Both the position numbers and the translations under genes were made by a program. Source: an uncultured Marinobacter sp. (GTDB lineage: Bacteria > Pseudomonadota > Gammaproteobacteria > Pseudomonadales > Oleiphilaceae). Taken from it: DNA of 64,000 nt. The first letter of the stretch is position 1. The number at the start of each line of letters is the position of its first letter. The notes beneath the pieces are model-generated. The model saw only the letters and a list, made by a program, of their open reading frames with translations. It searched no databases and was not told the origin of the DNA. Where the stretch lies: assembly GCF_947259545.1 (NCBI RefSeq), contig NZ_CAMYMK010000011.1, positions 248,001 to 312,000 on the forward strand. The letters run 5' to 3'. Positions 53,905 to 61,797 of the stretch are shown here, piece by piece.

Positions 53905-55280
53905 TGGCGGGCATTGGCTTCGAGCTGAGGCGCATACTCCGGAACGACAGCTTCACCAGCCTGCTGGGTGCTTATGGCCTTGCCGGCGTCATCAGCTCCG
54001 GACCGTGGGTATTGTCTGTCTTGGGTGTGATGCTGATCGGCATCATCAGCATCAATCTCTCGATTCCGGGCTCTGACGTCGTCCAGTTCCTGGTATCGGT
54101 CACCTATCTGATGTCCATTTCCCTGATTGTGTCCGGGCTATTCCAGCACGTATTTACCCGTTGGGTGGCGGATAGGCTCTACGAAAACCGCAATCCGGTT
54201 ATTCTGCCGAATCTGATGGGAGTGATCTGGGTGTCCACCCTGCTTGCACTGGCCATCAGTTTCCCCGTACTGATGTGGTTCTTTCCGGACACATCGGTGA
54301 TGTACAAGCTACTGATGCTGGCCAATTTTGTGGTGCTGTGCAACCTGTGGCCCGTCACCATCTTTCTCTCCAGCATGAAGTCCTATCGTCGCATCGTTGT
54401 CATCTTTGCCCTCGGCTACGCCACTGCTGTCACTGCCTCTCTGCAGCTTGCCGGTTTTGGGTTGGAAGGGTTGCTGACAGGTCTGTTGATCGGACACAGC
54501 CTGCTGTTTTTCAGCTTCTTCTATACCATCATTCGCCAGTACCCCGGTGAAACCCTCATTCGTTTCGATTTTACCCGTCGGAAACAGATCTTCCCGGCCC
54601 TGATTTTCACCGGTCTGCTGTTCAATGCGGCGGTATGGGCAGACAAGTTTATCTTCTGGTTTCACCCCGACACCTCCGATCCAATCATTGGATTGCTGCG
54701 GGCCTCCATCATTTACGATCTGCCGATCTTCCTCGCCTATCTGGCGATCATACCGGGCATGGCGGTGTTTCTGGTCCGCATGGAGACGGATTTCTCCGAG
54801 GCTTACGAACGTTTCTACGATGCGGTCCGAAACGGCGACACGATTGGCCGCATCAACGACTTCCGTGATGACATGGTGCGGGTAGCCCGAAACGGGATTT
54901 ACGAAATCTGCAAAGTGCAGGGCCTGACGGTCGTTATTCTGTTCCTCTGGGGCGGGGAGCTTCTGTCCGCAATCGGCATTTCCACTCTCTACCTGCCGCT
55001 ATTTTACATCGACCTGGTGGCCGTCAGCATTCAGTTGATTCTGCTGGCAATCCAGAATGTGCTTTTTTATCTCGACGCGCGCGGCATCAACCTTACCCTG
55101 TGCTTTCTGTTCCTGACCTCAAACGTCGTATTTACGCTGATCACGATCAATCTGGGGGCGTCGTTTTACGGTTATGGCTACGCCGCAGCCACACTGGTGT
55201 CCGCATTGGCGGGGCTGGCCCTGCTTTCGAGGAAGTTTGACCGGCTGGAATACGAAACCTTCATGCTGCAAGGGCGCTGA
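53904..55280 (+). CDS. pelG: Pel synthesis membrane protein PelG
   Basis: A 458-aa inner-membrane protein with about twelve transmembrane helices, of the Wzx/MOP exporter-like type. It begins MAGIGFELRRILRNDSF, the normal PelG start. It probably moves or stabilises the growing polymer with PelD and PelE. Its ATG overlaps the pelF stop (TGATG). The frame continues upstream inside pelF, which is not used. Confidence 0.93.
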   Translation: MAGIGFELRRILRNDSFTSLLGAYGLAGVISSGPWVLSVLGVMLIGIISINLSIPGSDVVQFLVSVTYLMSISLIVSGLFQHVFTRWVADRLYENRNPVILPNLMGVIWVSTLLALAISFPVLMWFFPDTSVMYKLLMLANFVVLCNLWPVTIFLSSMKSYRRIVVIFALGYATAVTASLQLAGFGLEGLLTGLLIGHSLLFFSFFYTIIRQYPGETLIRFDFTRRKQIFPALIFTGLLFNAAVWADKFIFWFHPDTSDPIIGLLRASIIYDLPIFLAYLAIIPGMAVFLVRMETDFSEAYERFYDAVRNGDTIGRINDFRDDMVRVARNGIYEICKVQGLTVVILFLWGGELLSAIGISTLYLPLFYIDLVAVSIQLILLAIQNVLFYLDARGINLTLCFLFLTSNVVFTLITINLGASFYGYGYAAATLVSALAGLALLSRKFDRLEYETFMLQGR

Positions 55281-55293
55281 TAACGCCCTTGCA
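55267..55293. terminator. Stem-loop spanning the pelG stop codon
   Basis: TGCAAGGGCG and CGCCCTTGCA form a 10-bp perfect stem around CTGATAA, which includes the TGA stop of pelG. It sits 20 nt from the end of the convergent thioesterase gene and may terminate the pel transcript, although the following T run is weak. Confidence 0.5.
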
Positions 55294-55312
55294 GATTTCC
55301 GCCGAAAGCCCG

Positions 55313-55738
55313 CTACGGACGTTTGGTCACAGCCATCGTCAGGCGGGAAATACAGGTGGTCTTGCCCTGCTCATTCTCCAGACGGATTTCCCACACCTGG
55401 GTTGCGCTGCCGATATGCAGAGCGGTAGCGGTGCCATACACCCAACCGGCGGTTACCGGCCGAATGTGGTTGGCATTGATGTCCAAACCTACCGCGACGG
55501 TGTTCGGGTCTTTCAGGCAACAGTTTGCCGCCATGCTTCCCAGGGTTTCCGCCAACACAACGGAGGCACCGCCGTGCAGGATGCCAAAAGGCTGAACGGT
55601 GCGCTCATCGACCGGCATACGGCCTTTGACATAGTCATCACCGACTTCCAGATACTCAATGCCCATGTGGTGGACCGCCGTATTCCTACTGGCTTCCATC
55701 ATCTGTTCAAGGTTGGGGGTTTGGGTCCAGATTGCCAT
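55313..55738 (-). CDS. Hotdog-fold thioesterase (PaaI/EntH-like)
   Basis: A 141-aa hotdog protein. HHMGIEYLEVGDDYVKGRMPVDERTVQPFGILHGGASVVLAE, landmark from residue 22 on, carries the HGG-x-S/T-V-x-L-A-E catalytic helix with its Glu. Members hydrolyse acyl- or aryl-CoA thioesters such as 1,4-dihydroxy-2-naphthoyl-CoA (MenI). Substrate not determined. Convergent with pelG. Confidence 0.88.
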   Translation of the reverse strand: MAIWTQTPNLEQMMEASRNTAVHHMGIEYLEVGDDYVKGRMPVDERTVQPFGILHGGASVVLAETLGSMAANCCLKDPNTVAVGLDINANHIRPVTAGWVYGTATALHIGSATQVWEIRLENEQGKTTCISRLTMAVTKRP

Positions 55739-55831
55739 TGCTCTTCCGTCTCCCGGGTAGGTTCGATTGAATGATCAAAAATACAGTCTATCCAGATAGG
55801 AAGCGAACGACTATTGTATTTTCGTCACACA

Positions 55832-57214
55832 TCAATAAACCCGCACCAACTCTTGCTTTTCCCAGCCCAGCCGCCCGGTTTCCACCACCTGGCGACGGAT
55901 GCCGGGCACCGGACGGATCATGAACAGATCGCCGTTGCGGCCCACCAGGGATCTGGGTACGCCACAGGCTTTGGCGATACCGGCGTGAGCTTCCATGTGT
56001 TCGGCCTCGCCGTGGACCGGTATGGCCACATCGGGTCGGACCCACTGGTACATGGCTTCGAGCTCTTCCCGGGCGGGGTGCCCGGAAGCGTGTATGGGGA
56101 GTGCTGCGTCTTCCGCGGTGATGACGGTCACGCCCATGGTTCTGAGCCGGTCTATCAGCGCGGCAATCGCCTCTTCGTTGCCGGGAATGGCCCGGGCGCT
56201 GAAAATAACCGTATCGCCGCTTTCCAGCTCGAAGTCCGGATGGCTGCCATTGGCAAGGCGACGAAGGGCCGTGCGGGGTTCGCCCTGACTGCCGGTGGCC
56301 ACCGCCAGTACTTCGTTGCGGGGCAGATACCCCAGGTGCGAAGCGTTGATTAACTGATCCGCAGTGTCCCACACTCCTGCGGCTTTGGCGGCACCGCTCA
56401 TATTGATCAGCGAACGTCCCAGTAACCCCATGTAACGACCGGTTTCCCGGGCAATCATTGCGAGGGTGTGCAGGCGGGCGATGTTACTGCCAAAGCAGGC
56501 CACCACCACACGGCCTTCCGCACTTCTGGCGGCCTGCAGCAAACCGTTGTGGAGCGCACTCTCCGAAATCGAGTGACCGGCAACCGTGGCATTGGTGGAA
56601 TCACACACCATGGCAGCCACACCCTCATCCGCCAGATCGGTAAAGGTCTTGCGGGAATAGCCATGGCCAACCAGCGGCTGATCGTCCAGCTTCCAGTCCC
56701 CGCTGTGGAAAATATTACCCAGCGGGGTGCGGATCATCAGGGCGTTGGGATCGGGAATGGAGTGGGTCAGAGCCAGCCACTGAACGTTGAATGGTCCAAT
56801 CTGACGGCGCTCTCCGGTGTCCACCACAATGATCGGAACCCGGTGCAACAGATCGAACTCGGCCAGCTTGCGGCGCAGTATCTCGGCAGTGAAGCGGCTG
56901 GTGTATATGGGGCACTGCAGCAGTGGCCACAGATAGGGTACCGCCCCCACATGGTCTTCATGGGCATGGGTGATGATCAGACCAGCCAGCTGATCACGGC
57001 GATCGGCAATGAACCCGGGATCCGCCATTTGCACCGGCGGCTCGCCGCGATGGTGAACGGTGCCATCCGCCGCAATTCGTCCGGGACGGGGAAATGTCAC
57101 CCCGCAGTCCACCATCAGCCACTGGCCATCGTGGCCATAGAGATTGAGGTTCATGCCAATCTCGCCGGTACCGCCGAGAGGTAAAAACCAGAGATCGCTG
57201 TGGTCAGGCGTCAC
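55832..57214 (-). CDS. Ribonuclease J-like beta-CASP metallo-beta-lactamase
   Basis: A 460-aa beta-CASP nuclease. Motifs: LPLGGTGEIGMNLNLYG at the start, THAHEDHVGAVPYL near residue 80 (metal ligands), HSGDWKLDDQPL near 165, SGHPAREEL near 370, PVHGEAEHMEAH near 390. RNase J acts as a 5' exo- and endoribonuclease in RNA processing. This version is about 95 aa shorter than Bacillus RNase J1 and seems to lack its C-terminal domain. The GTG at 57214 with GAAGAGG upstream gives the family N-terminus; the frame to 57310 is not needed. It is encoded alone. Confidence 0.85.
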   Translation of the reverse strand: MTPDHSDLWFLPLGGTGEIGMNLNLYGHDGQWLMVDCGVTFPRPGRIAADGTVHHRGEPPVQMADPGFIADRRDQLAGLIITHAHEDHVGAVPYLWPLLQCPIYTSRFTAEILRRKLAEFDLLHRVPIIVVDTGERRQIGPFNVQWLALTHSIPDPNALMIRTPLGNIFHSGDWKLDDQPLVGHGYSRKTFTDLADEGVAAMVCDSTNATVAGHSISESALHNGLLQAARSAEGRVVVACFGSNIARLHTLAMIARETGRYMGLLGRSLINMSGAAKAAGVWDTADQLINASHLGYLPRNEVLAVATGSQGEPRTALRRLANGSHPDFELESGDTVIFSARAIPGNEEAIAALIDRLRTMGVTVITAEDAALPIHASGHPAREELEAMYQWVRPDVAIPVHGEAEHMEAHAGIAKACGVPRSLVGRNGDLFMIRPVPGIRRQVVETGRLGWEKQELVRVY

Positions 57215-57338
57215 GTATACCTCTTCAGAATCCACACTCGATGGTTGAAATTGATGGCACTGGCCACAAGGTTTTACACCAGAGCAGCCAACAGATTGAC
57301 GAAGTCCCATTCATCCATCAATCACAAGGACAGACTCC

Positions 57339-58022
57339 ATGAACGTTCTGATGGTTTTGACTTCCCACGACCAGATGGGCGATACCGGTCACAAGACCGG
57401 CTTCTGGCTCGAAGAGTTCACCGCCCCGTATTACGTATTCAAGGATGCTGGTGCGCAGATTACCATAGCCACACCCAAGGGTGGCCAGCCGCCTGTTGAC
57501 CCCAACAGCGAAGCGGAAGAAGCGTTGACCGAAACCACACGCCGATTCCAGGCAGACGCCCACGCCAAAGAATCCCTCGCCAGCACCAAAAAACTGGCGG
57601 ATGTGGATATGAACCAGTTCGATGCCATTTTCTATCCCGGTGGCCACGGCCCGTTGTGGGATCTGGTGAACGATGAAAGAAGCATCGCCCTGATCAAGAG
57701 TGCCTACGAACAGGATAAGGTTATCGGTGCGGTTTGCCACGCGCCGGCGGTGTTCAAGAACGTGGAAGTGAAACCCGGACAGAACATCGTCGGCGGTCGC
57801 GAAGTCACCGGCTTCAGCAATAGCGAAGAGGAAGCGGTTGGTCTGACCAGCGTTGTGCCTTTCCTGCTGGAGGACATGCTCAAGGAGAATACCGCCACCT
57901 ACTCCAAAGGCGATGACTGGGCACCACACATTGTGGTGGACGGCAGGCTGATTACCGGTCAGAACCCGGCCTCGTCCGAGGGCGTGGCCAAGGCCGTGGT
58001 TCAGGCGCTTCAGGAGGGCTGA
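57339..58022 (+). CDS. DJ-1/PfpI-family class I glutamine amidotransferase-like protein
   Basis: A 227-aa Hsp31-like protein of the DJ-1/PfpI superfamily. GFWLEEFTAPYYVFKDAGA, FYPGGHGPLWDL and the nucleophile elbow GAVCHAPAVF (Cys near residue 134 followed by His) are present. Relatives act as glyoxalase III or protein chaperones under carbonyl stress. It is convergent with the 4HBT thioesterase, 18 nt apart. Confidence 0.9.
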   Translation: MNVLMVLTSHDQMGDTGHKTGFWLEEFTAPYYVFKDAGAQITIATPKGGQPPVDPNSEAEEALTETTRRFQADAHAKESLASTKKLADVDMNQFDAIFYPGGHGPLWDLVNDERSIALIKSAYEQDKVIGAVCHAPAVFKNVEVKPGQNIVGGREVTGFSNSEEEAVGLTSVVPFLLEDMLKENTATYSKGDDWAPHIVVDGRLITGQNPASSEGVAKAVVQALQEG

Positions 58023-58040
58023 CTCGCCCCCCCGACACGG

Positions 58041-58493
58041 CTACTCCCCGGCGTGGCTGATCAGAACGCCGGGGGCTCCCACCTCCAGCTTTTGCCGAAT
58101 GTGCGCCGGAATCGGCGTCTTTGCCATCTCCGAAGGCTGAATCAGCACGTACGTAATGTCGGCGTCGGCAACCAGTTGCTCATCACCATGGCGGACAAAC
58201 TCCAGGTGCAGGGTGAACGAGGTATTACCGAGACGGCCGATCCTGATCCGCGCCTCCAGCACATCATCAAACCTCGCCGGTGCCCGGTAATTCATCGTCA
58301 GGCTCACCACCTGGATATCGAGATCCTGGTCCAGCAGGTTCTGGTAGTCCCCGAACAGGGTGCGGATGTATTCGTTGACGGAAATGTCCACGTAGTCGGC
58401 GTAGCGAGCGTTGAATACGACACTCTGGGCATCGCATTCGCCGTAGCGGACACGGAATCGGAAGCGAAAGGGTTGGTCGGTCTGATCGGTCAT
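58041..58493 (-). CDS. 4HBT-family acyl-CoA thioesterase (FadM/YbgC-like)
   Basis: A 150-aa hotdog thioesterase with the family motif RVRYGECDAQSVVFNARYADYVD near residue 13. The usual catalytic Asp is present in the ECDAQ segment, with the G/N pattern behind it. It probably hydrolyses acyl-CoA. The order of features is normal for the family. No operon partner. Confidence 0.88.
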   Translation of the reverse strand: MTDQTDQPFRFRFRVRYGECDAQSVVFNARYADYVDISVNEYIRTLFGDYQNLLDQDLDIQVVSLTMNYRAPARFDDVLEARIRIGRLGNTSFTLHLEFVRHGDEQLVADADITYVLIQPSEMAKTPIPAHIRQKLEVGAPGVLISHAGE

Positions 58494-58646
58494 GGTTGCT
58501 CTTTCTGCTCACTGGCTGTGGTTGTCATCACAGACTAACTGATCCCCGGACCTTTTTCTTCCCGGCGGTTTCACTGCAATCGTCTGGTCATCACAGTGTG
58601 GTGTGCTATGTTCATGGATACCCTCCCAAACAGGCAGGCGGTGTAT

Positions 58647-59378
58647 ATGAGCAACCCCAAACACACGTTGTTCTGGATGACACTTTTCCTTGCCGTTGTG
58701 GTGGTTGTGGGCGCCCTCATCCACGCGCCACTGACCACAGCGTTTATGGCCAACTGGGTCTTTAACCTGCTGATCGTCTGCGTGTTGATCATCGGTATCG
58801 CGCTGACCTACCGGCAGGTCTTCACCCTGTTCCCCGAGCTGCGCTGGATTGCCCAGTTCCGCACCGGCAATGCCGGGCTCTCGGTACTGCAGGAGCCACG
58901 GCTGCTCAAGCCGCTGGCGAAACAGCTGGGGGACGAGTACAAGCGCGATCGCTTCACTCTGTCTACGCTTTCCCTGCGCACGGTGCTGGACGGCATCCAC
59001 TCCCGAATGGACGAGCAGCGGGAAATCACCCGCTACTTCATCAGCCTGCTGATTTTTCTCGGGCTGCTCGGCACGTTCTGGGGTTTGCTGGGCACCATCA
59101 ACGCGGTAGGTGAGGTAATCACCAATCTCAACATGGATCAGGAAGATTTTGGCGCTGTCTTCGCCGACCTGCAGGCCGGCCTGCAAACACCGCTGCAGGG
59201 CATGGGCACCGCGTTCAGTTCTTCCCTGCTGGGGTTGGGTGGATCACTTATTCTGGGGTTCATGGATATCCAGGCGGGTCACGCCCAGAACCGCTTTTAT
59301 GACGGGCTGGAAGAATGGCTGACCAGCGTCACCAACCTCGTGGATACCGTTGAAGATCATGACCAACAGCTCGGGTAA
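58647..59378 (+). CDS. MotA/TolQ/ExbB-like membrane protein
   Basis: A 243-aa protein with two N-terminal helices (about residues 5-28 and 33-55) and two further ones in the second half (near 133-155 and 190-210, including FLGLLGTFWGLLGTINAV and GMGTAFSSSLLGLGGSLILGF). These form the MotA/TolQ/ExbB proton-channel domain. The next gene, 6 nt away, encodes the matching MotB/OmpA partner, so the pair would be a 5:2 ion-driven rotary or energy unit. The ATG at 58647 is chosen; ATGs at 58596, 58608 and 58614 are alternatives. Confidence 0.8.
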   Translation: MSNPKHTLFWMTLFLAVVVVVGALIHAPLTTAFMANWVFNLLIVCVLIIGIALTYRQVFTLFPELRWIAQFRTGNAGLSVLQEPRLLKPLAKQLGDEYKRDRFTLSTLSLRTVLDGIHSRMDEQREITRYFISLLIFLGLLGTFWGLLGTINAVGEVITNLNMDQEDFGAVFADLQAGLQTPLQGMGTAFSSSLLGLGGSLILGFMDIQAGHAQNRFYDGLEEWLTSVTNLVDTVEDHDQQLG

Positions 59379-59384
59379 TGTCTC

Positions 59385-60431
59385 GTGATCGGTTCCAAGC
59401 GCCGCGCCCGCAGCACCATCAATGTCTGGCCGGGGTATGTGGACGCCCTGTCCGCACTGCTGATGCTCATCATTTTCATGCTGCTGATCTACGTCGTCAG
59501 CCAGCTGTACCTGTCCCAGACCCTGTCCGACCGCAACATGGAGCTGGCGCGGCTGAACGATCGCCTGAATGAGATTTCCCGACTGCTGGGTCTGGAGAAA
59601 GACAAGAATACGATGCTCCAGAGCCAGCTGGAGGCAAGCCTGACCCGTAACGAAGAGATGCAGATGCGTTTCGACAGTATGCGGAATCAACTCATGCAGC
59701 AGTCAGCCGATGCCGAGGCACAAGCCGAAAGGCTGGATGCCCTCAGCCAGGCCGTGGAAGTACGCGATCGTGCACTGAATGAGAAAGACGAGCTCTCCGC
59801 CAGCCAGCAGGCCATGATTCTCCGGTTATCCAACCAGATCGCAGCCCTCGAGTATCAGCTACAGCAGATCAGCGCTGCGCTGAGATTACAGGAACAACAG
59901 ACGGCGGAAAAAGAGGCGGAACTGGAAGACGTCAGCCGGCGACTCAATACCCTTCTGGCCGAGCGGGTGAATGAACTCGAGCAGTACCAGTCGGAGTTCT
60001 TTGCCCGGTTACGGAAAATTCTGGAGGAGAACGAAAATATTCGCGTGGTCGGCGACCGTTTCCTGCTGCCATCGGAGCTGCTGTTTGCCTCCGGCTCGGC
60101 ACAACTCGGCCAGGCGGGAAAGAGCGAACTGGATAAACTGGCAAACGTATTACTGGATGTGGTCGAACGGATACCGGATGACATTGACTGGATTCTTCGA
60201 ATCGACGGCCATACCGACGTGATTCCCATCAACACGCCGCAATTCCCTTCCAACTGGGAGCTGTCTACCGCTCGTGCCGTGGCGGTTGTTCGCTACCTCG
60301 CCGACCAGGGAGTCCCCGAGCGACGCATGGTGGCAGCTGGCTTCGGCGAGTTTTTCCCCGTCGCTGACGGGACATCGCCAGAGGATTTACAACAGAATCG
60401 ACGGATCGAACTTAAGTTGACGGATCGCTGA
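59385..60431 (+). CDS. MotB/OmpA-like peptidoglycan-anchored stator protein
   Basis: A 348-aa protein: one transmembrane helix (about residues 18-42, with an Asp in WPGYVDALSALLMLI as the likely ion-carrying residue), a long coiled coil (about 45-215) and a C-terminal OmpA domain (about 230-348, with IDGHTDVIPI and ELSTARAVAVVRYLADQGV). The coiled coil of some 170 residues is much longer than in flagellar MotB. Starts at GTG, 6 nt after the preceding gene. The partner and purpose are unknown; no flagellar or Zorya genes are adjacent. Confidence 0.85.
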   Translation: MIGSKRRARSTINVWPGYVDALSALLMLIIFMLLIYVVSQLYLSQTLSDRNMELARLNDRLNEISRLLGLEKDKNTMLQSQLEASLTRNEEMQMRFDSMRNQLMQQSADAEAQAERLDALSQAVEVRDRALNEKDELSASQQAMILRLSNQIAALEYQLQQISAALRLQEQQTAEKEAELEDVSRRLNTLLAERVNELEQYQSEFFARLRKILEENENIRVVGDRFLLPSELLFASGSAQLGQAGKSELDKLANVLLDVVERIPDDIDWILRIDGHTDVIPINTPQFPSNWELSTARAVAVVRYLADQGVPERRMVAAGFGEFFPVADGTSPEDLQQNRRIELKLTDR

Positions 60432-60691
60432 TTTCCCTCAGCTCACCTCACCACACCCCTCGAATTGTTAACCAATGTTAAATCAGGTGCTTGCAGCCAA
60501 GGAAACTGGTCGAGATGCCCAAAATGGCTGGCTATGCAGCCAATGTGGCTTTATGGGCCACTAGCGTATTTTCCGAAGCATTAACAAAAAGAAACATTCG
60601 GAAACATTGTCGACTAATAACCCAAGGCTACACCCCAAGGACGCACCGAGCGACTGACAATAACCAAAACCGTGAGAGGGATCACACTTCC

Positions 60692-61783
60692 ATGACTCAA
60701 CTTCCAAGACTCCTCCTGGCTGGATGCATAGCACTCCCCATAACCTGGGCACATGCTGACACGACGCATTTCCCGCTTTCCTACAGCTTCATCGGAGCCG
60801 AAGTCGGCTATGTCGATTCCGGCAACTCAAAAGACAAGTCGTCCAACATTGATAACCTCGCGAACTACCCGGAATATGGCCTCACACTGGGCCATCAGTT
60901 CAACCCCAATTTCACATTGATGGGCGCCTTCAGTTACGGCGACGCAGAAACCCGTGTAACCAACATTGATGCCGACATTCTGCGCGGCTCACTGGCGGGA
61001 CGCATCCACCCGGGCAAATTCCGACTCGGTGGCTGGCGCCCCTTTGCTGGCCTGGGCTACAGCTACACCGACATTGATGTAGACGGTGCACCAAGCTCCA
61101 AAACAGAAGATGCACTGTACCTGGAAGGTGGTTTTCAGCGCATGATGAGCGACCGCATCGTATTTGAAGCCGGTGCTCGCGCCCGCACGGAGCTGGAAGA
61201 TGGCTACGTCGACGGTCAGGTATTTGCCGGCGTTCAGCTTCTGTTCAACCGCTCGTACCCGCAACCTCCCAAAAACCAGCTGCCCGAGCAACCCGCGCCT
61301 GTCGCGCCGCCAGCTGACTCCGACGGTGACGGTGTTCCCGATCCACGGGACCTGTGCCCGAACACGCCCCAGGGCGCGCTGGTGGACGCCGACGGCTGTG
61401 CCAAGGAGCTGACCCGCGAGATCAAGGAAACCCTGTACGTTGAGTTCGACCTTGATGGCACGGAAGTGAAGCCGGAGTACTTTGATGAAATCGGAGAGCT
61501 GGCGGCATTAATGACCCAGTACCCGACCAGCCGGATCCTGCTTGAGGGCCACACCGACAGTACCGGCAGCGCCAGCTACAACCAGAACCTGTCCCAGAGC
61601 CGCGCGGACTCCGTCATGAAGGTATTGGTCCAGGAGTTCAATATCGGTTCTGAGCGCATCTCAACGACAGGCATGGGTGAATCCCAGCCCATTGCCGACA
61701 ACGCAACCGACGAAGGTCGCGCAAAAAACCGGCGTGTAGAGGCCATCCTCACTGGCAAACACACCGAAATAATGAAGAAATAA
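60692..61783 (+). CDS. OmpA-family outer-membrane protein
   Basis: A 363-aa protein with a signal peptide (cleaved near AHA-D, about residue 22), an eight-strand-type beta barrel (about 28-190), a Pro-rich linker, a thrombospondin-3-like calcium repeat (DSDGDGVPDPRDLCP near residue 209) and a C-terminal OmpA peptidoglycan-binding domain (about 250-355, with LEGHTDSTGSASYNQNLSQ and GMGESQPIADN). It probably tethers the outer membrane to the wall. The ATG at 60692 is chosen because it gives the signal peptide. The 260 nt upstream hold no gene. Confidence 0.9.
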   Translation: MTQLPRLLLAGCIALPITWAHADTTHFPLSYSFIGAEVGYVDSGNSKDKSSNIDNLANYPEYGLTLGHQFNPNFTLMGAFSYGDAETRVTNIDADILRGSLAGRIHPGKFRLGGWRPFAGLGYSYTDIDVDGAPSSKTEDALYLEGGFQRMMSDRIVFEAGARARTELEDGYVDGQVFAGVQLLFNRSYPQPPKNQLPEQPAPVAPPADSDGDGVPDPRDLCPNTPQGALVDADGCAKELTREIKETLYVEFDLDGTEVKPEYFDEIGELAALMTQYPTSRILLEGHTDSTGSASYNQNLSQSRADSVMKVLVQEFNIGSERISTTGMGESQPIADNATDEGRAKNRRVEAILTGKHTEIMKK

Positions 61784-61797
61784 AAAAGGGGCTCAAC

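Noticed and set aside
58647..60431. Zorya anti-phage system
   Set aside because: The MotA/MotB-like pair fits ZorA/ZorB in topology only; none of the helicase or nuclease partners is present and the neighbours are envelope genes.
60432..60691. Small gene or RNA in the 260-nt gap before the OmpA-type gene
   Set aside because: No frame with a credible start or ribosome site; several short TGGC/GCCA repeats are present but form no convincing conserved structure that I can name.
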